Below are positions 1 through 7,162 of a DNA stretch of 10,539 nt, in pieces. The stretch is taken from positions 4,821 through 15,359 of the forward strand of contig DPVW01000487.1 of the NCBI GenBank assembly GCA_003529325.1. Reading direction: 5' to 3'. A model generated the notes under the pieces. That model had not been told where the DNA came from, did no database searches, and saw only the letters and a list, made by a program, of their open reading frames with translations. Position 1 is the stretch's first letter. Every line of letters begins with the position of its first letter. Position numbers and translations under genes: made by a program. The stretch comes from Candidatus Latescibacterota bacterium (GTDB taxonomy: Bacteria; Latescibacterota; UBA2968; UBA8231).

Positions 1-2
1 AA

Positions 3-967
3 TGTTTGCAGGCCGCCGGATTGCGCCGTGACCACGCCGAGTTGCTGGCTGAACTGCTCACCGACTCCGATCTTCGCGGCGTTCGATCTCATGGCAACCA
101 TGCCCTGCCGCGATACTGCCGATCACTGCAGGAAGGACGGACCAACCCCGATCCGGATCTGCGGGTATTGTTGGAGACAGAGGCGGCGATTCTTGTCAGT
201 GGCGATGGCGGCTTGGGATGTGCGCCGATGATGCAGGCCACCGAAGCGGCGATCGACAAAGCCAGAGCCCGCGGTGTCGCCATCGGCGCCACCTGTCATC
301 ACGGTCACTACGGCTCCGCCGGTCACTACGTGCGGCGTGCCATGGCGACTGGCTGCACCGCATTTTCCGTGCAGGGCTCGCATCCGGGTAAATTCGGCGA
401 AGGCGGCGGCAACCCCAGCAAGCAGGCCGCCTTCTGGGGCAATCCGCCGATCTGCTTTGGTTTGCCCGGCGCTCAGGAACCGCCACTCATCCTTGATGCG
501 GCGACCTGTATCCTGGCCGACTATCAACGGGGACCTGAGTTCGACGCACTGCAGAGTCTGATCCCTGCCGCCTTCTTCAAGTCCATGGGCTACACCGGGA
601 TCGCCACGGCCCTGGGGGGCTGTTTTGTCGGTCAGAACAACGCCGAGGCGCGCGCCGTTACCGAGCGCTGGCCCCGTGCCAGTTCCGCGGTTTGATCATC
701 GTGATGAATCTGGGATTGTTTACCGATGCCGACGAGGTACGCTCTGGCGTCGATGATCTCGTCAGCGGCGTACGCCGGGAGATGGATCCCCTGCCCGGCT
801 ACGACGAAGCGACGACACCTGGTACGATCGAAGAGCGCAACGAGCGCGCCTACCGCCGAGATGGCATCGCCATAGGTGCCGAAGACCTCGAATTGCTGGA
901 ACAGGCGGGAACGAGTCTGGGAGTCGCTATTCCGTGGCGCCCAACCGAGGAGAACGAACCCACATGA
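3..967 (+). CDS. Ldh-family (malate/L-lactate/ureidoglycolate type) NAD(P)-dependent dehydrogenase, 5'-partial and frameshifted
   Basis: This is the 3' part of an oxidoreductase of the Ldh_2 family (PF02615), whose members reduce or oxidise 2-hydroxy acids with NAD(P). The family pattern is clear: SHG...LPRYCRSLQEGRTNPDPD near the start, the H-x-GHYGSAGHYVRRA segment that matches the family's conserved His region, and LILDAATC followed by a GYTGIATALGG stretch. The N-terminus (roughly 20 residues) lies outside the window. The first frame stops at 693-695. The family's C-terminus (LIIVMNLGLFTDADEVR... to GVAIPWRP) continues in another frame from about 690 to the TGA at 965-967. Restoring one G in the GG at 689-690 joins the two parts as ASSAGLIIVMNLGLF. 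The TTG at 692 is therefore not a start. The stretch between DAATC and GYTG is shorter than in canonical members, suggesting a divergent subfamily. The stop overlaps the next start (ATGA). The substrate cannot be told from sequence. Confidence 0.85.
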
Positions 968-1842
968 GCGCTGCTGGCAAACTCTCCGCCGCACGTCTGC
1001 GCGAGTTGCGCGGCACGGCGATCAAACTTCGACGCCACGTTGTCGAGTCCGTCCATCACGCCGGGGCCGGCCACCTTGGGGGACCCATGTCTGCCGCTGA
1101 GATCCTCACAGCGTTGTACTTCGAGGTCATGAACATCGATCCCCAACGCCCTCAGGACCCTGATCGTGATCGCTTCATTCTGTCCAAGGGTCACTGTTCC
1201 ATCGGATTGTATGCAGCCCTCGCCTTGCGCGGTTACTTCCCGGAAGAGGAGCTGCAGACATTCGACGCCATCGACTCCCGTCTCCAGGGACACCCCGACA
1301 TGACGACATTGCCCGGTCTCGACATGTCGACAGGTTCGCTGGGCCAGGGACTGTCTCCGGGGATCGGCATGGCGCTGGCAGCCCGTCTGCAGGGCAGGCA
1401 GTACCATACGTGGGTCGTCGTCGGTGATGGCGATTCGCAGGAGGGGCAGATCTGGGAGGCCGCCTTCATCGCCGCACGATATGGCCTCGACAATCTAACT
1501 TGCATCCTCGACTGGAATGGTCTGCAGCAATATGGCTGGCCCACCGAGGCCGGTTATGACAGTGACGATCGCCTGCCCCCACAACAGGACCCCGCTGCCC
1601 GCTGGCAGGCTTTCGGCTGGCACACCGAACTGATCGATGGTCACGACCTGGAGCAGATCCATGCGGCGGGCATCGACGCCCGCGCCAGGCGTGGCGCCCC
1701 GACGCTGATCATCGCACGCACCGTGAAGGGCAAAGGCATCTCCTACATGGAGGGCGACTACAGTTGGCACTCCCGCCCCGTCACCGATGAGGATCTGCGC
1801 CTCGCCCGTCAGGAACTGGCAGCGCAGGAGGCAGCACTCTGA
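964..1842 (+). CDS. Transketolase, N-terminal (thiamine diphosphate-binding) subunit
   Basis: The 292-residue protein is the N-terminal half of a split transketolase; with the next gene it should form a cytoplasmic enzyme transferring two-carbon ketol units between sugar phosphates. Visible motifs: GHLGG at residues 36-40, SKGH at 74-77, STGSLGQG at 122-129, and the ThDP/Mg signature GDG at 154-156 ending in N185 of DWNGLQ. ATG 964 is preferred over the in-frame GTG at 934 because a GAGGAG site lies at 947-952 and the ATG overlaps the dehydrogenase stop by 4 bases, implying translational coupling. Length matches the usual 270-300 residues for this subunit. Split enzymes of this kind serve the pentose phosphate pathway but also specialised sugar routes (for example apulose-4-phosphate transketolase), and the dehydrogenase upstream makes a dedicated catabolic role possible. 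Confidence 0.95.
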   Translation: MSAAGKLSAARLRELRGTAIKLRRHVVESVHHAGAGHLGGPMSAAEILTALYFEVMNIDPQRPQDPDRDRFILSKGHCSIGLYAALALRGYFPEEELQTFDAIDSRLQGHPDMTTLPGLDMSTGSLGQGLSPGIGMALAARLQGRQYHTWVVVGDGDSQEGQIWEAAFIAARYGLDNLTCILDWNGLQQYGWPTEAGYDSDDRLPPQQDPAARWQAFGWHTELIDGHDLEQIHAAGIDARARRGAPTLIIARTVKGKGISYMEGDYSWHSRPVTDEDLRLARQELAAQEAAL

Positions 1843-2804
1843 TGGCAGACCTCACCGTCACCGATCAGCTACTCGCCCAACGGGATGTCTTCGGCAACAC
1901 CCTCGTGGAGCTCATCGACAAGGATCCGCGGACCTACGTTCTTGACGCCGACCTGGCGAACTCCACCAAGGCCGACATCGTCTCTAGACAGCGGCCGCAG
2001 CATTTTCTCGAGATGGGTATCGCCGAACAGAACATGATGGGTGTCGCCGCAGGTATGGCCTCCTGTGGCTTGATCCCGTGGTTGTCCAGCTTCGCCGTCT
2101 TCCTCGTCAACCGCGATCTCGACCAGTTGCGTGTCGTTGTCGCGCAGCCAAATCTCAACGTCAAGATCGGCTCCGCGTATACGGGCCTGCTCACCGGCAT
2201 GACGGGGAAAACGCATCAGGAGGTCTCAGACATCGCCATCATGCGGGCCATGCCGAACATCACCGTGCTGTCGCCGGCAGATGGCGTGGAGACACGGCTG
2301 GCCATGCTCGCCGCCAACGACTGGGAGGGTCCGGTCTACGTGCGTCTCACCCGCGACCCACACCCTACGATCTTTGCCGACGACCACAACTTCGAGATTG
2401 GCAAGGCGTATGTCGTGCGCGAGGGTGACGACGTGACCATCGTCAGCACGGGCGTGCAGACCGTGCGCGCTCTGCAGGCGGCGGATCTGTTGCACTCGGA
2501 GGGTCTCTCCGCCCACGTGCTGCATGTGCCCACCATCAAGCCCATCGATACGGCGAGTATCGTTGCGGCAGCGCAGAAGACAGGTTGCGTGGTGGCGACG
2601 GAAGATCACACGATCATCGGCGGGCTCGGTGGTGCCGTCGCCGAAATTCTCGCCGAAAATGCACCGACGCCCATGGCCCGCGTCGGCATCCAGGATACCT
2701 TCGGCGAGTCCGCCCCGAATGACGACCTGTTGGAAAAATATGGCCTCACTCCCGCCCATGTGGCGGCTGCGGCACGACGATTGTGCCGGGCTGCACATGA
2801 CTGA
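1842..2804 (+). CDS. Transketolase, C-terminal (pyrimidine-binding) subunit
   Basis: The 320-residue partner subunit carries the pyrimidine-binding and C-terminal domains of transketolase. The catalytic glutamate that activates the thiamine cofactor is E62 in the MGIAEQNMMGVAAG motif. It is followed by the family's GLLTGMTGKTHQEVSDIAIMR region, the LSPADGVET loop, and a C-terminal transketolase domain running to TFGESAPNDDLLEKYGLT. The ATG shares one base with the stop of the N-terminal subunit, and an AGGAGG site sits at 1826-1831, ten bases upstream. The two halves are therefore made together and probably assemble as a heterotetramer, as is known for split transketolases. The reading frame is intact. 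An intrinsic terminator follows about 50 bases after the stop. Confidence 0.95.
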   Translation: MADLTVTDQLLAQRDVFGNTLVELIDKDPRTYVLDADLANSTKADIVSRQRPQHFLEMGIAEQNMMGVAAGMASCGLIPWLSSFAVFLVNRDLDQLRVVVAQPNLNVKIGSAYTGLLTGMTGKTHQEVSDIAIMRAMPNITVLSPADGVETRLAMLAANDWEGPVYVRLTRDPHPTIFADDHNFEIGKAYVVREGDDVTIVSTGVQTVRALQAADLLHSEGLSAHVLHVPTIKPIDTASIVAAAQKTGCVVATEDHTIIGGLGGAVAEILAENAPTPMARVGIQDTFGESAPNDDLLEKYGLTPAHVAAAARRLCRAAHD

Positions 2805-2854
2805 GCCACATAGGGTTGCCCACATCTGAGGTCGACCCTACTTTATAGAGAAGG

Positions 2855-2880
2855 TGCACCGCCTGCGGTGCATTTTTCTT
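2855..2880 (+). terminator. Rho-independent terminator of the dehydrogenase-transketolase operon
   Basis: A perfect 7-base-pair stem (TGCACCG at 2855-2861 with CGGTGCA at 2866-2872) has a CCTG tetraloop and is followed directly by TTTTTCTT. It lies 51 bases after the transketolase stop and 45 bases before the next gene, so it separates the two operons. Confidence 0.85.
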
Positions 2881-2924
2881 GTTTCAGGCCCTTTCGAATC
2901 CCCAGCGACGGAGAAAAGACCTCG

Positions 2925-3647
2925 GTGTCCCTCAAGGAAGGTCTGCAGAAGTTACTCAAGGTACAGGACGTCGATCTTGAGTTGAAGTCCCTCGAAGAGG
3001 CCAAAAGCAAATACCCGGCGGAGATCTCGCGTAGACAAGCTGAGATCACACGTGCCGAAGATGGCCTGAAAGAACTCACGGATCGTCTGGAAGAGCTCGA
3101 GCGTCGACGGCGTCATCTCGAGCGTGAACTCGACAGCGCTCGTGAGCAACTCAAGAAGCTCGAGGCGCGATTCTCGGAGGTGAAGACGAACAAGGAGTAT
3201 GACGCACTCCAGCTGGAAGTCGAAGCCTGCAAGAACAAGATGTCAGAGTATGAAGGTGAGATCCTCGAGATCATCGAGTCCGGGGATGGCATTCGCGAAA
3301 AGGTCGAGTTGGAAACACAGGATGTTGGCGACCTGCAGCAGGAACAGCAGGCTCGTATCGACGAACTGCAGGCCAAACTCGACTCGCTTCAGGGAGAGGT
3401 AGACGGCGTCGAATCCCAGCGTCAGGCTGCCATCAAGGGAGTCGATGGTAGTCTGCTGCGCAGCTACGAAAACACCAGAGGGGGTCGCGGTCTGACCGTT
3501 GCCCCCGTGCGCAAGGGTTCATGTGGCGCCTGCTACCGACAGTTGCCGGCGCAGATAAAAACCATCGTTCGCCGCTCTGAGGAGATCGTCATCTGTGAGA
3601 GTTGTGGCGCCATCATGGCCTGGGACGACGAGTCTTCGAAGAATTGA
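2925..3647 (+). CDS. Coiled-coil protein with C4 zinc ribbon (DUF164 / zf-RING_7 type)
   Basis: The 240-residue protein begins with a long, strongly charged coiled coil (about residues 10-180, rich in Glu, Lys, Arg, Leu and Gln heptads). It ends in a C4 zinc ribbon with C200, C203, C224 and C227 (CGAC ... CESC). This architecture is the widespread C4-type zinc-ribbon family (PF02591), related to chlamydial CT398; its biochemical role is poorly defined, and nucleic-acid or protein tethering has been proposed. The GTG at 2925 is chosen because the earlier in-frame GTG at 2868 lies inside the terminator hairpin, and a GGAG at 2910-2913 is suitably spaced. Its TGA stop is shared with the first bases of the rnpB P1 helix, so this mRNA and the RNase P RNA are physically fused. 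I recall similar linkage of this family to rnpB in some other bacteria, which would need a neighbourhood search to confirm. Confidence 0.88.
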   Translation: MSLKEGLQKLLKVQDVDLELKSLEEAKSKYPAEISRRQAEITRAEDGLKELTDRLEELERRRRHLERELDSAREQLKKLEARFSEVKTNKEYDALQLEVEACKNKMSEYEGEILEIIESGDGIREKVELETQDVGDLQQEQQARIDELQAKLDSLQGEVDGVESQRQAAIKGVDGSLLRSYENTRGGRGLTVAPVRKGSCGACYRQLPAQIKTIVRRSEEIVICESCGAIMAWDDESSKN

Positions 3648-4070
3648 CCGGAGTGGCTCGGGTGAGCGCGGGACTTGCGGATCTGTGGCAGACTCGTTTG
3701 CTACGGACCGCTTGCTCGAGGAAAGTCCGAGCTCCACAGGGCAGGATGCTGGGTAACGCCCAGGGGGGGTGACCCCACAGCCAGTGCAACAGAAAACAAA
3801 CCGCCCGCCGTCCGGGGCAACCCGAGTGGTGGGTAAGGGTGAAATGGTGAGGTAAGAGCTCACCGCGTCTTCGGTGACGAAGACGGCACGGTAAACCTCA
3901 TCCGGAGCAAGGCCAAATAGGGGAGGAGAGGTGGCCCGCCTCGTCATACTCCCGGGTAGGCCGCACCGAGGCGACGGGTAACCGTCGCCCCAGATGAATG
4001 CTCACCGGGTGGTCGTTGGCTTCGGCCTGCTGCCACTTACAGAACTCGGCTTACAGAGCCACTCCGGTCC
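3646..4070 (+). ncRNA. rnpB: RNase P RNA, bacterial class A
   Basis: This is the catalytic RNA of RNase P, which removes 5' leaders from pre-tRNAs. Conserved blocks appear in the right order: GAGGAAAGTCCGAGCTCC (3718-3735), TAACGCC...GTGCAACAGAAA, GGTAAGGGTGAAA (from 3832), GGTAAGAGCTCACCG, CGGTAAAC...CCGGAGCAAGGCCAAATAGG (near 3890-3920), GGGTAGGC, AGATGAATG, and ACAGAACTCGGCTTACA (4039-4055). The ends are set by a perfect 14-base-pair P1 helix (3646-3659 with 4056-4069), giving about 424 nt. Helix P4 (CCGAG 3727-3731 with CTCGG 4045-4049) has an A-U pair where Escherichia coli has G-C. No terminator or obvious sigma-70 promoter separates it from its neighbours. It may be processed from a longer transcript or started from a promoter inside the upstream gene. 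Confidence 0.97.
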
Positions 4071-4081
4071 AGTCCAATCCA

Positions 4082-5170
4082 ATGCGAAATACAACCATAT
4101 CCACCCTCTTCTTGCTCTTCTTTCTCTTTGCCGCCGTCCACATCGCGGCGCAAGAGCCCGACCCCGTCATCAGACCGGTCGTCGTCGTCGATGCACCGAC
4201 GGGTGTCGTCGCCGAGGGCGAGTTGGATTGGACGGCGGGCACGGTCAGCGTCACGGGTGAGGGCTTCGTCGACGATGACGTCACCCACCCCGTGCGTCGA
4301 CGACTGCTCGGTTTTCGTGCCGCCAAGATCGACGCATATCGAAAGCTGTTGGAGATCGTCGGTGGGGTACAGATCGACGCCCGGACCACGGTGAGCATGG
4401 CAATGGTCGCCAGCGAGTCGATCCGGGCCCAGGTCGAGGGACTGGTTACTGGCGCCCGTGTCGTGCCCGGCAGTCAGATCGAAGAGGACGGCTACTTCCG
4501 TCTGGGATTAAGCCTCGACCTGCGTGGCGATCTGTCAGCGGCGGTGTTACCGGGCAGCACGGCTGCCGGTCCTGCCATCCCGCAGGATCTTCCCTATGCG
4601 GATTCCGTCGTCGTCTTCGTGCCACCCAAACCGTATACCGGGCTCGTCATCGACGCCCGTGGCACTTCTCTGAATCCGAGTCTGTCACCTCGTATCATCG
4701 ATGACAGTGGGCGCGTCATCTACACCGCTGGCTATGTCGACCGGGGATACGCTGTGCGCACCGGTGTCGTCGCTTACGAGCGCGACCTGCAGCAGGCTGT
4801 TGTCAGCGACCGCATCGGTGGGCAGACGGCCCGGCCCTTTCTCGTGCAGGCGATAGACATTTCGGGGCTCTACAACAGCGACGCCGTCGTCACCCGCGAC
4901 ATGGGCACGCGCATTCTTATGGCCGGTATGGAAGCGGACTTTCTCACCGAATGCCGTGTCGTCTTTGTCGTTGGGCCGAAACCTGCACCTCCCCCTCCCA
5001 TAGCGGTGTTCAGCGAAGCCACCACTGGCGATTCCACGCTGGGTGATTCCATGCTGGGGGAGGCACAACCGACGGGCGATTTCCTCGACTCCATTCTGGA
5101 GGCGCGCGCCCTGGCCGACACCCTGCCTGCAGAAGCGCCCGAAGAGACGGCGGCAGAAATAGTGGAATGA
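4082..5170 (+). CDS. Exported LPP20-like protein of unknown function
   Basis: The 362-residue protein begins with a clear signal peptide (MRNTT, then a hydrophobic run of about 15 residues ending HIAAQ), so it should act outside the cytoplasm. There is no lipobox cysteine. After a Val/Thr-rich stretch comes a domain resembling the LPP20/FlgP-type fold: RRRLLGFRAAKIDAYRKLLE, then GVQIDARTTV, then VEGLVTGARVV and a repeated beta pattern. A second conserved-looking block reads YTGLVIDARG...SPRIIDDSGRVIY and extends to about residue 300. The tail is acidic and alanine-rich. ATG 4082 is chosen because the upstream in-frame starts lie inside rnpB and the signal peptide starts here. It is only 12 bases after the end of P1 and no Shine-Dalgarno is visible. 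Its stop overlaps pyrF (ATGA). Related proteins occur in flagellar and outer-membrane contexts, but I cannot assign a role. Confidence 0.85.
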   Translation: MRNTTISTLFLLFFLFAAVHIAAQEPDPVIRPVVVVDAPTGVVAEGELDWTAGTVSVTGEGFVDDDVTHPVRRRLLGFRAAKIDAYRKLLEIVGGVQIDARTTVSMAMVASESIRAQVEGLVTGARVVPGSQIEEDGYFRLGLSLDLRGDLSAAVLPGSTAAGPAIPQDLPYADSVVVFVPPKPYTGLVIDARGTSLNPSLSPRIIDDSGRVIYTAGYVDRGYAVRTGVVAYERDLQQAVVSDRIGGQTARPFLVQAIDISGLYNSDAVVTRDMGTRILMAGMEADFLTECRVVFVVGPKPAPPPPIAVFSEATTGDSTLGDSMLGEAQPTGDFLDSILEARALADTLPAEAPEETAAEIVE

Positions 5171-6006
5171 GTACGTTCAAGGAGCGACTCGCCGGCGCCG
5201 TAGAACGCCATGAGTCGTTGGTCTGCGTCGGTCTCGATCCGGTGCCCGAACGGCTGCCCGCCGGCATCTCTCGTGATGCTGAGGGCATCGCCAAGTTCAA
5301 CCACCGTCTCATCGAGGCAACCGCCGACATCGCTTGCTGTTTCAAGCCCAACTTTCCGTTTTACGGTGCCCTCGGCGCGCCGGGCTTCGAGGCCTTGAAA
5401 AAGACCATCGACGCCGTGCCCGATGATGTTCCTGTATTGCTCGATTGCAAGGTGGGTGACATTGGTAGTACCGCCGACCGTTGGGCGCACATGGTTTTTG
5501 TCGAGTTGGGTGCGGACGCCGTCGTCGTCAATCCGTACATGGGCACCGATGCGCTGACCCCCTTCCTCGAGTACGAGGATCGCGGCGTCTTCGTCCTCTG
5601 TCACACATCCAATCCAGGTGCGGCAGAATTTCAACGTCTGTCGCTTGATGGGGCGCCGTTGTTCGAGCACGTCGTCCGCAAAACCCTCGAATGGGACGAG
5701 ACCCACAACAACTGCGGCATCGTCGTCGGCGCCACGCAGGCAGGCAGTATGGCGCGCTTGCGACGGCTGGCCCCGGATCTTCCTTTTCTCGTGCCCGGTG
5801 TCGGCAGTCAGGGCGGGGATCTGCAAGGTGCCGTCAGTGACGGCTTGCGCGCCGATGGCGCGGGGCTGCTCATCAACGCCTCACGCTCCATCATCTTCGC
5901 TTCCGATGGCGCGGATTTTCCCGAGGCGGCACGCCAGGCGGCAGAAACATTGAGGCAGCAGATCAACTCAGTACGAAAAGGTCGAAGCATAGCGCAGTCT
6001 GGTTGA
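5167..6006 (+). CDS. pyrF: Orotidine 5'-phosphate decarboxylase, type 2
   Basis: The 279-residue enzyme catalyses the last step of UMP synthesis, decarboxylating OMP. Its length and the order of motifs match the type 2 (mycobacterial-like) subfamily rather than the roughly 230-residue type 1 form. Visible: VGLDP at residues 21-25, FKPNFPFY at 59-66, the catalytic Asp-Lys-x-x-Asp array as D93, K95 and D98 in DCKVGDIGSTA, a CHTSNPGA segment, and the phosphate-binding VPGVGSQGGD followed by INASRSIIFAS. Type 2 enzymes usually have DxKRGDIG; here the Arg is Val (V96), while the charged catalytic residues are kept. The start overlaps the stop of the LPP20-like gene by 4 bases and has only a weak ribosome site, so translation is probably coupled. 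The frame is intact. Confidence 0.95.
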   Translation: MSTFKERLAGAVERHESLVCVGLDPVPERLPAGISRDAEGIAKFNHRLIEATADIACCFKPNFPFYGALGAPGFEALKKTIDAVPDDVPVLLDCKVGDIGSTADRWAHMVFVELGADAVVVNPYMGTDALTPFLEYEDRGVFVLCHTSNPGAAEFQRLSLDGAPLFEHVVRKTLEWDETHNNCGIVVGATQAGSMARLRRLAPDLPFLVPGVGSQGGDLQGAVSDGLRADGAGLLINASRSIIFASDGADFPEAARQAAETLRQQINSVRKGRSIAQSG

Positions 6007-6010
6007 TCTC

Positions 6011-6920
6011 ATGCTGGCCGCCGCGCAGCCCATATTGAGCGCATTTCTTGGCGCCGAAGCGGCTCGCAGCAAGAAGCTCGAACCCATTCACGGCGGGCAG
6101 AGTACGGCGAGTCTGTATCGATTTGGGCACGATGGCCAGACATACGTACTTCGTCTCCTGGCCCCGGTAACACGCCCAAAGCACCACCACGAAGTGAGCT
6201 TGACCCGCGCCGCTGGCACCATCGGGTGGGCCCCCGCGTGCACTTCGTCGCCGATGAATCGGCGCTCATCTACGATTACACGCCGGTCAAACACTCTCCG
6301 TGGACGACGTCCGCGATGCGCCGGTGGGGGAGCGCCTCGCCCAACGACTGTGTCGACTCCATTGCGCCAAGGTCGAGGTCCCGACGCCAACGTCCCCCTT
6401 CGAGCGATTCTACGGATACGAGCAACGCGCCAGGGAGCGGGGCGCGCCCTGGCCACCGGGGATGACCCGCGCCGCCGAGTATGTGAGGCGACTCGACAAG
6501 GAACTGCAGCACACATCTGGGCACCCGTGCCACCTCGACTTGCACGCGCGAAACATCATCCTCACACCGACGGGTGATCCTGTGTTGATCGATTGGGTCA
6601 ACGGTGGTTTGAGCGATCCCGCATTCGACCTGGCTACCGTCATTGCCTTTCTGGGCCTGCGAGAGGAGAATCGAGACCACTTCCTGGCGAGTTATCAGGA
6701 GTCGATGGGCGATCTTACTCAAGATGGGCCTGTCACACCTGCCGTAGTTTTCGATGAGCCTCGGCGCCGAATCCGGGTGGTGACAGATTCGGTGGACGGC
6801 GTACATTCTTTATGCATCACAAATAGGATGTCGGGGTGTAGCGCAGCCCGGTTAGCGCGCCTGCTTTGGGAGCAGGGGGTCGTCGGTTCGAATCCGACCA
6901 CCCCGACCAGTTATAAATGA
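6011..6920 (+). CDS. Phosphotransferase of the APH/choline kinase superfamily, with two frameshifts and an uncertain 3' end
   Basis: The N-terminal lobe (QSTASLYRFG...TYVLRLLAP, then the HHHEVSLTRAAGTIGWAP region) is in frame 2. The middle (PRVHFVADESALIYDYTP) is in frame 1. The catalytic lobe (GQTLSVDDVRDAP... to the end) is in frame 0. That lobe carries the Brenner-type HLDLHARN motif and the metal-binding IDW in VLIDWVNGGLSDPAFDLA, as in choline, thiamine and aminoglycoside kinases. Restoring one C in the C5 run at 6231-6235 and one G in the GG at 6285-6286 rebuilds one smooth protein. The frame then has no stop until 6918-6920, after running through tRNA-Pro. Residues past about 6710 resemble nothing in the family, so the true end is probably earlier; a stop in another frame lies at 6745-6747. 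It starts 4 bases after pyrF. The phosphoacceptor is unknown. It may be an intact gene with sequence errors or a pseudogene. Confidence 0.75.
6780..6807 (+). promoter_or_regulatory. Possible sigma-70 promoter for tRNA-Pro
   Basis: GTGACA at 6780-6785 and TACATT at 6802-6807 are separated by 16 bases. Each matches the sigma-70 consensus partly (5/6 and 4/6). The predicted start, near 6814, is about 18 bases before the tRNA. This position is reasonable but the match could be chance. Confidence 0.4.
6832..6909 (+). tRNA. tRNA-Pro, anticodon UGG
   Basis: A complete cloverleaf is visible: acceptor CGGGGTG (6832-6838) with CACCCCG (6899-6905), D arm GCGC...GCGC, anticodon stem CCTGC/GCAGG around loop TTTGGGA with anticodon TGG at 6867-6869, and T arm GTCGG-TTCGAAT-CCGAC (6882-6898). 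The discriminator is A6906 and CCA (6907-6909) is encoded. All stems pair without mismatch. UGG reads proline codons CCA and CCG (and CCU with modification). Confidence 0.97.
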
Positions 6921-6921
6921 G

Positions 6922-6978
6922 ACGGGCAGTGGGACTTAAGAGATCATCCTTCTATGGTGCCGCTGCCCGTTTTTGCTT
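6922..6978 (+). terminator. Intrinsic terminator after tRNA-Pro
   Basis: An 11-base-pair stem (6922-6932 with 6960-6970, including one G-U pair) is followed by TTTTT and GCTT, starting 13 bases after the tRNA. The loop is long (27 bases), which is less usual, but stem strength and T-run position fit a Rho-independent terminator. Confidence 0.7.
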
Positions 6979-7043
6979 GAAATCTAACGCTTGTCTAAAG
7001 GCTGTTTTGGTGAAACATGTGTCGCAGCCAGACAAGAGTGAGA

Positions 7044-7074
7044 CGTTCCGAAAACTGGGGACGACTCCGGAACG
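7044..7074. repeat. Inverted repeat in non-coding DNA
   Basis: CGTTCCG (7044-7050) and CGGAACG (7068-7074) form a perfect 7-base-pair stem with a 17-base loop. It sits in the gene-poor stretch 6979-7162 between the tRNA terminator and the RNA candidate at 7163. It is not followed by a T-run. It could be part of a larger structured RNA or a protein-binding palindrome. Apart from this I see nothing convincing between 6979 and 7162. Confidence 0.45.
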
Positions 7075-7162
7075 ACTACTGGGCGTGGTGGATGCAAAGG
7101 TCAGGATCAGAGAGGTGATAATAAGTAGCCAGCAACGAGATGGCAGTAGCAGACGTCCTTAA

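Noticed and set aside
692..967. Separate small gene starting at TTG 692
   Set aside because: Its sequence is the C-terminus of the Ldh-family dehydrogenase; the break is a single-base shift.
850..1407. 185-codon minus-strand frame
   Set aside because: It is a shadow of the transketolase N-terminal subunit, whose motifs are unambiguous.
3519..3947. 142-codon minus-strand frame across the end of the zinc-ribbon gene and rnpB
   Set aside because: It overlaps conserved RNase P RNA sequence; the frame is a by-product of GC-rich DNA.
7099..7140. GGTCAGG...AGCCAGCA resembling SRP RNA helix 8
   Set aside because: The diagnostic GGAAG...AGCAG core is missing and the spacing is wrong; resemblance is superficial.
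6917..7162. Plus-strand frame of 81 codons after tRNA-Pro
   Set aside because: It begins inside the tRNA terminator stem region, has no ribosome site and no recognisable protein character.
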